DNA of 64,000 bases from the NCBI RefSeq assembly GCF_024758505.1, contig NZ_CP077970.1, forward strand, positions 6,200,001 to 6,264,000, in the 5' to 3' direction. Shown here in pieces: positions 9,116 through 17,150 of the stretch; within the stretch, counting starts at the first letter, position 1, and each line of letters begins with the position of its first letter. Made by a program: the position numbers and the translations under genes. Origin of the DNA: Bradyrhizobium arachidis. Its GTDB lineage: Bacteria > Pseudomonadota > Alphaproteobacteria > Rhizobiales > Xanthobacteraceae. The notes beneath the pieces are model-generated. The model saw only the letters and a program-made list of their open reading frames with translations, made no database searches and was not told where the DNA came from.

Positions 9116-9462
9116 GTCATTTCCTCTCAACGCGACGGAGCTGCCTTGGGCTACCGCCCGCAAGATCGGGCCCCACGCGAACCATGACGGCCTAACGAAA
9201 AGGACAAGACCGGTCGCCCCGGCCTCGGCGGCCGCGGCGAGAACGGTCCATTGCGATCTCCATGCCTTTCCACATGCAGGTCTCTGCCGCCGACAGCGAA
9301 TTCATGCCACCCGCTTGATTGGAGGAATCTCATAGCTCCGTCGAGCAAAGGTTTGCTCGTATTCATTGCAGAATCCTCCTAGATGACGAAGTCCTCCGTA
9401 AACGCAGCCAGTTGCTATTTTCTTGTGGGCCGTCTCCGGCGGTCCCACTGTCCAGGACCTCC
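9116..9462. other. Intergenic stretch without recognised gene
   Basis: About 350 bp between two leftward genes. A dyad near 9342-9360 (GAGCAAAGGTTTGCTC) and the promoter of the small exported protein should lie here. The short open frames on either strand have no supported ribosome site. Confidence 0.4.
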
Positions 9463-10905
9463 CTATGACATCCGCTTCACCCCAGGAGGCTGCCATGTCT
9501 CCTGTCCGACGGGCAGGATCGATGGTGGCTCGGTTCTCGGCCAATAGAGCCGCATCGCGAGATAGATCGGACCGTCTGGCGCAGGCAGCCAGTTGGACTC
9601 CCTCTCGGCGCCAGGCGATTTGTTTTGGATGTAAATCGTCAGTGACCCGTCCGCGTTCTTCTTCAGGTTCGGGAGCATCGGCGCATTGATCAGATAGCGA
9701 TCGATGGGATTCTTGATCAGCAACTGCGTTTTGCCGTCATACATCGTCACTGACCAGAACGCTTTCACGGGCGGCAACTGACCTGACGGGAACGTGAGGG
9801 TGTAGTTGTGCTTGCTACCGTCCAGCGCCTGGCCGTCGCTATCGAGGCGCGTCATGGGATAGGTCGCCTCCTCCGCATCGTTGCCGTATATTCCAGCCTT
9901 CGCGCCGGCCGCGCGCTTCAGCCAGTCGCCATTGAAGAAGGCACTGTCACCGAACATCGAGCTGATCCGCCACCCATTGATCTCCTTGCCGGCACTGGCG
10001 ACAGCTTCGTCGATCTTGCGCTCACCTTCCTTCATGCCCAGGCCGATCTCCAGCTTGTCCTCAAGCGAGAGGTCCTTGAAGTTGACGGTCTTGCCCGGCC
10101 CGATGCCGATGCGCGCAAGCTGGGCGCGTATCTCCTTCTCGTTCTCCTGCGCCGGTGCGAACTGCAGCGCGAAGTCGAGATATTCGAAAAAGTTTGTTTT
10201 CACGAGCTCCTTGTCGATCTTGGGAAAGTCAATGGCCGCGGCGGCAGTCGTCGCCGGCTGATTCAGATAGGCGGAAAGCGTCTGGACCTTGTACCCGGCC
10301 TGCACCTTCCGGACGTTCTCGACGTCATCGGGATTGAAAAGCTGGGTACGATACGCTGCAGCCGAAAGTTGGGTGCTCGATCTGAATACCTTCTTGATCC
10401 CGGGCGGGATCGCTCCCTTCCAATCCGGCCCGACAACCATGTAGTCGCCCGGCTCGCTGCCGGTGGCGCGGCTGCCGATATAGCCGTAGTTGTAGGTATT
10501 GCCGTCGCAGAGCATGACCGAATAGTAGCGCTTCGGGTCCACCTCGGGCACAGAAAGGACGATCGGCTCGGCCCGCAGGTCCATCCACAGAAGCGAATAG
10601 GGCGTGTCGCTGTTCGGCGTGATGACCGCGGTGTCCTTGTAGGTGTAGACGTTGGGTTCGTTCTTGATCTGATTGAAGGGAGCCTTGAACTGACCCGAGT
10701 TACGGTCGACGGCGTATTCGTACATCACGGCGTAGTTCATCACGATTGGCAAGCCGTAGATGAAACCCGCCTCGGCAATGTCTTTAGCCGCGAAGAAACG
10801 GGGGCGGTCGGTGTTCGTCTGGGCGAACACCGGAATCGATTTCGTTGCCGCAGCAGTGATCGCAGCCAGCGCGGCCGAGCCAAGAAGTTCGCGTTTCGTC
10901 AACAT
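9463..10905 (-). CDS. DUF1254/DUF1214 domain protein, exported
   Basis: A 480-residue protein with an N-terminal signal region (RELLGSAALAAITAAATKSIPVFAQ). The DUF1254 part covers about residues 60-200 (AGFIYGLPIVMNYAVMYEYA, ITPNSDTPYSLLWMDLRAEP, YYSVMLCDGNTYNYGYIGSR). The DUF1214 part is in the C-terminal third (LPPVKAFWSVTMYDGKTQLL, ADGSLTIYIQ, NWLPAPDGPIYLAMRLYWP). These linked domains occur together in many proteobacterial periplasmic proteins of unknown activity. The gene follows the sulfatase gene in the same direction with a 136-bp gap, so a shared role or transcript is possible. No catalytic residues can be named. Confidence 0.85.
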   Translation of the reverse strand: MLTKRELLGSAALAAITAAATKSIPVFAQTNTDRPRFFAAKDIAEAGFIYGLPIVMNYAVMYEYAVDRNSGQFKAPFNQIKNEPNVYTYKDTAVITPNSDTPYSLLWMDLRAEPIVLSVPEVDPKRYYSVMLCDGNTYNYGYIGSRATGSEPGDYMVVGPDWKGAIPPGIKKVFRSSTQLSAAAYRTQLFNPDDVENVRKVQAGYKVQTLSAYLNQPATTAAAAIDFPKIDKELVKTNFFEYLDFALQFAPAQENEKEIRAQLARIGIGPGKTVNFKDLSLEDKLEIGLGMKEGERKIDEAVASAGKEINGWRISSMFGDSAFFNGDWLKRAAGAKAGIYGNDAEEATYPMTRLDSDGQALDGSKHNYTLTFPSGQLPPVKAFWSVTMYDGKTQLLIKNPIDRYLINAPMLPNLKKNADGSLTIYIQNKSPGAERESNWLPAPDGPIYLAMRLYWPRTEPPSILPVGQETWQPPGVKRMS

Positions 10906-11041
10906 TTTGCAGCACTCCCGTTTAGGGCACCTTTCCGCGATACTGAGTGAGGCAGCCGAGGGGCGCTGAGTTGTGCCGATCTTGATGTCGGCTTGAGCGC
11001 CCCTCCTCTGTTCGTCGCTTGAACTATTCGCGCGCCCAGCA

Positions 11042-13729
11042 TCACTGCTGGACGCATTGCTGGACGAACTTGACGCGGTCGACCATGCTCAGACCCTGGG
11101 CCTCGGCCTGCTTGCGGCAACCTTCTCGCTTGTCGATTCGGAGCTGGATCTTGTCGACAAGGCTCAGGCCGACGGTCCCGACTTGTGGTCCGGCCGAAGC
11201 GGTCTTTCCGTCGTCGGCCGATGGTCCATCGCCCGCCGCACGCGCGGTCTCCTGTAGGCGCTTGATGTCGTCCGGGCTCAGCTTGGGCCGGTCGATGTCG
11301 AGCGTGAGCCTGTTGATCTTGCCGGTGAAGGCGAACGGTGCCTGATAGTCGTTATCGTCGACCGGCGTGCCGGTGTCGGACCCGATGTCGAACGCCTCGT
11401 CCCATTGCAGGATGAACGGAAGCGTGTGCTCCATCTTCTCGGTCGCCGCCACCTTGCCGTCGACCTTGAGCGTTCCGGTGCCGCCTTGTCCGATGCCGGT
11501 ATAGTTGCCGAACACCATGGTGCCCGCACCAAGACCATCGTACTTGAAGTCAAACTCGATCAGGTGCTTGCCCGGCGTGAGTTCCGGCCCCTCCCAACGC
11601 ACGCGCTTGAGGTCGACGAGGTTCCACGTGAACACGGGCTTGTTCTTCAGGACATAGAGGCCATAGCCGCCAAACCGGCCGCCCTGGGTCACAAGTACGC
11701 CCTCGGCACCTCCTTGCGGAATGTCTACGTCGGCCTTGAAAGTGTAGGACGCGTTGAGAAGGCTCGGCGCGTCACCATTCGGCGTGCCGGTCATCGGGCG
11801 TGTCCAGGCGAAATTGGTGCGCCCCGCGCTGAGACTCGGACGCGGAGTGATCATGCGCGAAGCCACCGTCGAATCGAGCGGCAACACTTGATACTTTTCC
11901 GCCTCCTTCCAGAACAGCGCCTGCAATTCCTTCAGCTTGTCGGGATTCCCAGCGGCAACATCCTCGGCCTGCGTCCAGTCGTTTCGCAGGTCGTAAAGCT
12001 CCCAGGGGTAGTCGCCCGGGCTCGGCAGTTTCGCGACAGTCACCCACGGCGGCCGCAAAACCTTGGTGCTGGCGATCCAGCCGTCGTTATAGATGGCGCG
12101 ATCGGCAAACATCTCGAAATACTGCGTCGTGCGCGTTGAGGACGCGTTCGCGTTCTTGGCATCGAACGTGTACATCATGCTGACACCCTCGATCGGGCTC
12201 TGCTTGATGCCGTCGACGACTTCCGGCTGCTTGATCTGCGCAGCCTCGAGTATGGTCGGCACGACGTCGATGACGTGGTGGAACTGATTGCGGACGCCGC
12301 CCTTGTCCTTGATCACTTCCGGCCAGGAGATCGCCATACCCTGGCGCGTGCCGCCGAAGTGGGAGACGATCTGCTTGGTCCAGGAGAACGGCGTGTCGAA
12401 CGCCCAGGCCCAGCCGATCGACATGTGATTGTAGGTCTTGTCGGTGCCCCAGACGTCGTAGAAATATTTGAGCTGGTCCTCGACCGACGGGGTGATCTGG
12501 TTGAACATCGCCACTTCGTTCGGCGTGCCGTTGGGTTGCCCCTCCGCGCTCGTCCCGTTGTCGCCCTCGATATAGATGATGAGGGTATTGTCGAGCTTCC
12601 CCATGTCCTGGATGGACTGGATCACGCGGCCGATTTCATTGTCCGCGTATGCGACATAGGCGGCGAAGACATCCGCCTGGCGGATGAACAGCTTCTTCTC
12701 ATCGGCCGAGAGCTGATCCCACTCCTTGATCAGGTCTTTCGGCCATGGGGTCATCTTCGCATTCTGCGGAATGACGCCGAGCCGCTTCTGGTTCTCGAAG
12801 ATGGTGTCGCGCAGCTTGTTCCAGCCCTGGTCGAACAGATGCATGTCGCCGATCTTCTTGACCCACTCCGGCGTCGGGTGATGTGGGGCATGCGTTGCGC
12901 CAGGCGCGAATTTGACGAAGAACGGCGTATCCGGCGACAGCGCGTTCATGCGATTGACGTAGTCGATGGCCTCGTCGGCCATCGCCGTCACCAGATTCCA
13001 GCCGGGCTTCCCGACGTAGGGATAGATCGGCGTGGTGTTGCGGACGAGATTGCCGGGCTCCCATTGGTTGGTATCGCCACCCATGAAGCCATAGAAATAT
13101 TCGAAGCCCATGCCGGTCGGCCATTGGTCAAACGGACCTGCCTGGCTCGCTTGGTATTCCGGCGTATTGTGGTTCTTGCCAAACCACGCGGTGCGATAGC
13201 CGTTGTCCGACAGAATCCGGCCGATGGTGGCCTTGTCCTTGGTGATGATGCTGTCATAGCCGGGGAAGCCGGTGGCCTGCTCGGCGATCACGCCGTAGCC
13301 GACCGAGTGATGGTTGCGCCCGGTGATGAGTGCTGCGCGCGTCGGCGAGCACAGCGCAGTCGAGTGGAAATTCGTGTAGCGCAAGCCGTTCTGCGCGATG
13401 CGATCCAGCGCGGGCGTCGGGATAACGCCGCCGAACGTGCTCGGCACGCCGTAGCCTGCGTCATCCGTAATGATCAGCAGAACGTTCGGCGCGCCCTTCG
13501 GCGGAACCACGCGCGCCGGCCAATATGGCTTTGACTCTTTCGCGTCGCGTTCGATCTTGCCGCCGAATTTTTGCGGCGGGGGCGGAAGCTGGTCGCCGGG
13601 GATGGTGATGGTTGCAGCGGGTGAACCGGGTGGCGGTGCAGCTTGTTGCGTCTGCTGTGCGAATGCCGGCGCTGAAAGGATGAGTGTTAGTGCAAATGCG
13701 GAAACTGTGAAGGATCGGGAAGTGCTCAT
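11042..13729 (-). CDS. Periplasmic arylsulfatase with C-terminal extension
   Basis: The start is the ATG at 13727-13729, after GGGAGG and at the head of a signal peptide (FTVSAFALTLILSAPAFAQ); the frame is open further upstream but without support. The product has 895 residues. Asp89-Asp90 (LLIITDDAGYG) begin the metal site. CSPTR (127-131) is the formylglycine-forming motif, with Cys127 as the residue to be oxidised. LITGRNHHSVG follows. Beyond the alkaline-phosphatase-like core is a beta-rich domain (about 640-810) and a short tail with two spaced cysteines (GCRKQAEAQGLS ... FVQQCVQQ) that resembles a PsiF repeat. It should hydrolyse sulfate esters, substrate unknown. An FNR/FixK-like box lies 56 bp before the start. 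Confidence 0.9.
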   Translation of the reverse strand: MSTSRSFTVSAFALTLILSAPAFAQQTQQAAPPPGSPAATITIPGDQLPPPPQKFGGKIERDAKESKPYWPARVVPPKGAPNVLLIITDDAGYGVPSTFGGVIPTPALDRIAQNGLRYTNFHSTALCSPTRAALITGRNHHSVGYGVIAEQATGFPGYDSIITKDKATIGRILSDNGYRTAWFGKNHNTPEYQASQAGPFDQWPTGMGFEYFYGFMGGDTNQWEPGNLVRNTTPIYPYVGKPGWNLVTAMADEAIDYVNRMNALSPDTPFFVKFAPGATHAPHHPTPEWVKKIGDMHLFDQGWNKLRDTIFENQKRLGVIPQNAKMTPWPKDLIKEWDQLSADEKKLFIRQADVFAAYVAYADNEIGRVIQSIQDMGKLDNTLIIYIEGDNGTSAEGQPNGTPNEVAMFNQITPSVEDQLKYFYDVWGTDKTYNHMSIGWAWAFDTPFSWTKQIVSHFGGTRQGMAISWPEVIKDKGGVRNQFHHVIDVVPTILEAAQIKQPEVVDGIKQSPIEGVSMMYTFDAKNANASSTRTTQYFEMFADRAIYNDGWIASTKVLRPPWVTVAKLPSPGDYPWELYDLRNDWTQAEDVAAGNPDKLKELQALFWKEAEKYQVLPLDSTVASRMITPRPSLSAGRTNFAWTRPMTGTPNGDAPSLLNASYTFKADVDIPQGGAEGVLVTQGGRFGGYGLYVLKNKPVFTWNLVDLKRVRWEGPELTPGKHLIEFDFKYDGLGAGTMVFGNYTGIGQGGTGTLKVDGKVAATEKMEHTLPFILQWDEAFDIGSDTGTPVDDNDYQAPFAFTGKINRLTLDIDRPKLSPDDIKRLQETARAAGDGPSADDGKTASAGPQVGTVGLSLVDKIQLRIDKREGCRKQAEAQGLSMVDRVKFVQQCVQQ

Positions 13730-13784
13730 TGCAAGGCCTCCCTTCAAATGAAGAGAGATCATTTGCCAGCGACGGAAAAAGAAC

Positions 13785-13798
13785 TTGATATAGATCAA
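13785..13798. promoter_or_regulatory. FNR/FixK-like box ahead of the sulfatase gene
   Basis: TTGATATAGATCAA is a perfect dyad matching TTGA-N6-TCAA, the target of FNR/FixK proteins. It lies 56 bp upstream of the leftward sulfatase start. The regulator is not in the window. Confidence 0.55.
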
Positions 13799-14163
13799 AA
13801 TGACCCGATGACGGATCAAAAGCGGAAATGTTTTCCGCACGCGTGGTCACGACATCCCCGCATGGCACCACGATCGGAGCGGTCTTGCCGGAAACTCCCG
13901 GCTCCCTGTATCCGAAAAGGCGATACGATAGCGCTGCATCGTGCCCCTCCCACCACATCCTGCTGCCAAGTCGGCTGCTTCCGCTCGCAGGTTGCGGCAG
14001 CGGGCCCGCAGGTCGGCTTCGCCGGCGCCGCCGATGCCGATCGCGCCGCCGAAGCGGATGAGCGATCTCTCCGGAGGCCAGCGGCGGCTCTGTTGCGCCC
14101 TTGATCACGACTGATACCCATGGGCGATCGATCCTTCTCCCATTCAAAAAAAGCGCGAGTCAT
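13799..14163. other. Intergenic stretch, possible gene remnants
   Basis: No frame with a credible start and product. The stretch is GC-rich and shows no similarity I can name. It separates two FNR-like boxes. Confidence 0.4.
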
Positions 14164-14177
14164 TTGAGATGGATCAA
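14164..14177. promoter_or_regulatory. FNR/FixK-like box
   Basis: TTGAGATGGATCAA matches TTGA-N6-TCAA with a less symmetric centre. It lies 81 bp before the small rightward gene at 14259. Confidence 0.45.
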
Positions 14178-14258
14178 ACCGATCGATCGCGGCTCGTCTC
14201 TTACTGACGACGAGGACAAGAGGCATCCGGGTAGTGTACTGCTTCGAGGAGGCAGGCC

Positions 14259-14540
14259 ATGGTGCAACAAGCACTGGGTGGGATTGCCGCAGACTTCTGC
14301 CTTGACGTTAGTCAGGCAAAGTCGACTTTCGACCGCTTGTTGAGAGCCTATTTCGCAAGGTTCGCGGTCGGAGAGCCCCCGGTGATCGGTGATGTGAGCC
14401 ACGCGCTCGAGCTTCCTCTCGCAGACTGTTGCGCGAGCAGTCTGCCTGCACGCAAGACCTATTTGGTCACAACACCAGAAACGACCTGCGATCCGATTGG
14501 CCTGGCCCTCCAACTCAGCCAGGCCAGTTCTGACGCTTAG
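14259..14540 (+). CDS. Small protein of unknown function
   Basis: A 93-residue frame with a good ribosome site (GAGGAGG, spacing six) before its ATG. The sequence has no signal peptide or membrane helix. It contains four cysteines (DFCLDVS, LADCCASS, ETTCDPIG). I recognise no family. The ribosome site and the FNR-like box upstream are the main reasons to accept it as real. Confidence 0.45.
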   Translation: MVQQALGGIAADFCLDVSQAKSTFDRLLRAYFARFAVGEPPVIGDVSHALELPLADCCASSLPARKTYLVTTPETTCDPIGLALQLSQASSDA

Positions 14541-14586
14541 TGGCAGCTCAAGGTGGTTAGTTTGACAGGGCTTGAAGGAGCTCAAG

Positions 14587-14961
14587 ATGAAGATGGCAGC
14601 ATTATTTGCAGCACTCCTCGGAAGCCAATTGTTTGTGATCCCCGTTTCCGAGCGGGTCCCCGAATTGAAGGTCGAGGCGACGTGCAAGGCGACCACGGCT
14701 GACGACAAGGCAAATGGACTCGCCCTGCCACAGAGCTTTGCCGACTGCATGCGCGACGAGACGGCTGCACAGCAACAGCTCAACACGGTTTGGGGCGCGG
14801 CTCCCAATTCCCTTCGCGACAGCTGCGAAGGGGAAGCCACGAGCGGCGGAAGCCAGAGCTATGTTGATCTTCTCACCTGCATCCAGATGGCGGAGTGGGT
14901 GAAGTCGCCGTCAAGCGCGACGCGGTTGAGGGGAGCAAGCAAGACTCGAAATTCGCAGTGA
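14587..14961 (+). CDS. Exported protein with conserved cysteines
   Basis: A 124-residue protein. The ATG at 14587 follows GAAGGAG (14574-14580) and starts a short signal peptide (MAALFAALLGSQLFVIPVS). The mature part has the pattern DCMRDE-x2-AQQQL, SCEGE and SYVDLLTCIQMAEW, which occurs in a set of small Rhizobiales exported proteins with spaced cysteines. Function unknown. It stands 46 bp after the previous gene, in the same direction. Confidence 0.65.
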   Translation: MKMAALFAALLGSQLFVIPVSERVPELKVEATCKATTADDKANGLALPQSFADCMRDETAAQQQLNTVWGAAPNSLRDSCEGEATSGGSQSYVDLLTCIQMAEWVKSPSSATRLRGASKTRNSQ

Positions 14962-15031
14962 TCCGCCTCTCGTTTCGAGAACGCGGCGCGTTCTATTTGG
15001 CAATTCATCTGTGTAAGCAAAGGAGGTCGCT

Positions 15032-15319
15032 ATGAAAAATACCTGTATGAAATGGTGGCTTGGGGCAGCGATCATTGCCTGCTCCGCGATCGGCTCCGTG
15101 CAGTGGTCGCCGGAGCATGGGCTGTCAGTCTCGGTCGACAGCGCACAGGCAAGGGTTGGGCGACCGGCGACTCCCGCGAGCGTTGCGGGCGTCGCGCGCC
15201 GGACAACCCGCCGCGCAGTCGTGGGTGGAGCCGCCGTAGGTGCAGCGACCGTAGGAGCCGCTGTGGCGGCACCAACGTGCGCCCGTGTGCTGGTGAACGG
15301 AGTGTGGGTCTGTCGCTAA
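15032..15319 (+). CDS. Small exported or membrane-associated protein
   Basis: A 95-residue protein with a strong ribosome site (AAGGAGG) before the ATG. An N-terminal hydrophobic segment (WWLGAAIIACSAIGSV) is followed by an arginine-rich stretch (ARRTTRRAVV), an Ala/Gly/Val segment (GGAAVGAATVGAAVAA) that could be a second helix, and CARVLVNGVWVCR with a possible terminal disulfide. Proteins of this form are common in Bradyrhizobium-like genomes, without a known role. Confidence 0.65.
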   Translation: MKNTCMKWWLGAAIIACSAIGSVQWSPEHGLSVSVDSAQARVGRPATPASVAGVARRTTRRAVVGGAAVGAATVGAAVAAPTCARVLVNGVWVCR

Positions 15320-15446
15320 CCAGTCATCGCTGACGCCGACCTGATCATTCGGTCCACACTGAAGCTGTACGAGCGGCAAGACCCGAGAGTGAGCATGACC
15401 ACTTCTCGCGTGCTTGCCGCCGTACATCGGCTTGTCATCAGTTCTT

Positions 15447-15710
15447 CTAGTAGACACCGCCCTGGCGTCGTCGGGAATTGTGGCCCGGCGATCCCCGCCA
15501 ATATGGGTTCTCCAGGCACATGGCCGAGAGTCCCGAAGCCGTCATCCGGCACTGATCCATCGACGTATAGCTGCAGTCGACGATGATGAGGCCCCGCTTG
15601 TGCCACGACTGCAGGCAGACCGGGTAACGCGGGTCGTAGCGTTGAGCCGTGGCTGGGACGACCACGAGAATCGTCGCCCCCGCCAGGATCATCCAATAAA
15701 GCATGCGCAT
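15447..15710 (-). CDS. DUF3551 domain exported protein
   Basis: An 87-residue protein with a signal peptide (MLYWMILAGATILVVVPATAQ) followed by the DUF3551 pattern: YPVCLQSW, VDCSYTSMDQCRMTASGLSAMC and ENPYW. The four spaced cysteines fit two disulfides. The family is small, exported and almost confined to Bradyrhizobium and relatives. Function unknown. It is transcribed leftward, head-on to the preceding gene. Confidence 0.8.
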   Translation of the reverse strand: MRMLYWMILAGATILVVVPATAQRYDPRYPVCLQSWHKRGLIIVDCSYTSMDQCRMTASGLSAMCLENPYWRGSPGHNSRRRQGGVY

Positions 15711-15843
15711 CTCGTAGCCTTCCTTATTTCAGACCGAGCGGCCCATGCGAACGACGGCGGCGATTTGAGGAGCACCTTCACGCAATGCAACTGAACCGTC
15801 GGGCGCGCCTGACATCAGCAAGCGGCCTGGCGCCCCGTGGCTT

Positions 15844-16203
15844 TTACTGGATCGTTGCATTCACCGTGATGACTGACCTGCCCGAACCGTACGGACCTTG
15901 TCCTGAACCGTAGATGGCAAACGTATCGCTGCCCCTGTAGCCACGTGGAGCCGTGTAGGTGAAGGTCGTTATGTTGACCTGCCTTAGCGTTCCGCGCGCG
16001 GGCTTCTGCGAAATGCCGGAAGCCGCCATCATGCCTGGAATTCGGATCGGGAATTTGCAGGTTTCACCAGACCTGACGGCAAAGAAAGCCGTCATGTCGA
16101 CGCCGAAGCCGGAGGGCTCGCCGACGACCCGGCAATCGGCAGCTCGAGCTGAAACGGGCACCAAGCCAAGCGCAACTCCTGCCAGAACCGAGAACCGCCA
16201 CAT
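15844..16203 (-). CDS. Small exported protein with Ig-like fold
   Basis: A 119-residue protein from the ATG at 16201-16203, which follows AGGAGGTCAGC. The signal peptide is RFSVLAGVALGLVPVSARAA. The mature part has two cysteines (ADCRVV, ETCKFPI), and its C-terminal half (TTFTYTAPRGYRGSDTFAIYGSG ... VITVNATIQ, not contiguous) has the look of a cadherin/Ig-like beta domain. An FNR/FixK-like box lies 58 bp upstream. Role unknown. Confidence 0.7.
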   Translation of the reverse strand: MWRFSVLAGVALGLVPVSARAADCRVVGEPSGFGVDMTAFFAVRSGETCKFPIRIPGMMAASGISQKPARGTLRQVNITTFTYTAPRGYRGSDTFAIYGSGQGPYGSGRSVITVNATIQ

Positions 16204-16260
16204 GCTGACCTCCTGTGACGACATTGCCGAGGAAATGAAGTCGGATCACGGCTACCACCG

Positions 16261-16274
16261 TTGATTTGAGTCAA
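16261..16274. promoter_or_regulatory. FNR/FixK-like box
   Basis: TTGATTTGAGTCAA matches TTGA-N6-TCAA. It lies 58 bp before the leftward Ig-like protein gene and about 100 bp before the tiny rightward frame at 16378. Confidence 0.5.
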
Positions 16275-16377
16275 AGCGTCGAGGCCTCTGCGATTGGCTC
16301 AAAAAGCACCAATACAATCTGAGATTGGGACCATCGGGATGACGTAGTAAAAGGACTTCCCGGCCGGGGAAAAATTC

Positions 16378-16443
16378 ATGCATTGGGCGCTTAGGCTTTT
16401 CGGTTTCGTCGTCGGCATTCTGGCCTTGGCGATATTGGGCTAA
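16378..16443 (+). CDS. Possible 21-residue membrane peptide
   Basis: ATG at 16378 preceded by GGGGAA at suitable spacing. The product MHWALRLFGFVVGILALAIL-G is a single hydrophobic helix with a basic N-terminal side. Too short to judge by sequence alone. Confidence 0.3.
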   Translation: MHWALRLFGFVVGILALAILG

Positions 16444-16499
16444 GCGGTTGGATCCTCATCGCCCGTCACGATGAATTGCAGCTCGCCTCAAGATCGTAG

Positions 16500-16718
16500 G
16501 GCCGCGGTCCCGTCTATGGTCGCGGACAGGTTTGGTTGGCCCGAGGCCAAGGGCTCGATCTCCCCGCCGACACGTTCTTGTTGCAAGGGCACCTCCGCCA
16601 GGTGATAGCGGTCGTCCCCTCGCGCAAACTGGTGATCTTGCGCATGGGGACGACGCGGGAAGATATTGGTTATAGCTACGCGAGACTGTTACGCGCGATT
16701 GTGGCCGCAGGGCTTTGA
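16500..16718 (+). pseudogene. Remnant of a serine hydrolase (beta-lactamase family), C-terminal end only
   Basis: An open frame with no start, entered just after an in-frame TAG, reads GPVYGRGQVWLARGQGLDLP, then DTFLLQGHLRQVIAVVPSRKL and VILRMGTTREDI, ending LLRAIVAAGL. This is the C-terminal motif region of class C beta-lactamase-like serine hydrolases (the G-x-L/G-Q-x-I-x-VVPS stretch). The catalytic Ser-x-x-Lys part and about 300 residues upstream are missing, so this is a decayed fragment. Confidence 0.6.
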
Positions 16719-16849
16719 ATCCAGCGCCGAACTTTCACGCACACCTTGCGTCTGGACACAGCACATTCGCCCAAGATTTCTGCGCCTTGGCTTCACCCTA
16801 TACCTGGCATAGGATCGGCAGACATTGATGTCTCAGCGGGATAAGACAA

Positions 16850-17065
16850 ATGAGCCGCTTCCTGTTGATTTGCGTGGCCGCTACCTGCCTTGCGGGACCT
16901 CTGCTTTTCCATTCCTCTGAAGCGAATGCGGTCTTTTGGCGCGGCATAACCGCGCCAACAAATATCGACATTCACGGATGGCCGATCATCAAGGAGCCTC
17001 CCCCCAGTCGATGCCAATGGATACGAGTGAGCGGTGGCTACTGGGTCCGGCAATGCCTCTACTAG
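16850..17065 (+). CDS. Small exported protein, uncharacterised
   Basis: A 71-residue protein with a signal peptide (FLLICVAATCLAGPLLFHSS) and a short mature part ending RCQWIRVSGGYWVRQCLY, with two cysteines that could pair. The ribosome site is weak (GCGGGATAAGAC). The pattern of signal peptide plus C-x(n)-W-V-x-Q-C-x-Y matches several short Bradyrhizobium exported proteins. Function unknown. Confidence 0.55.
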   Translation: MSRFLLICVAATCLAGPLLFHSSEANAVFWRGITAPTNIDIHGWPIIKEPPPSRCQWIRVSGGYWVRQCLY

Positions 17066-17150
17066 GCCGATATGGACGGGATAGCTCCGCGGACGTTCAT
17101 AGCGATGGGCCTCATCATGACCGCGACTGTCGCTGGCTCGGGCCTTTGTG

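Noticed and set aside
9302..9544. Leftward 80-codon frame overlapping the DUF1254 gene end
   Set aside because: It overlaps the last codons of a clear gene in another frame, and has no ribosome site or signal peptide.
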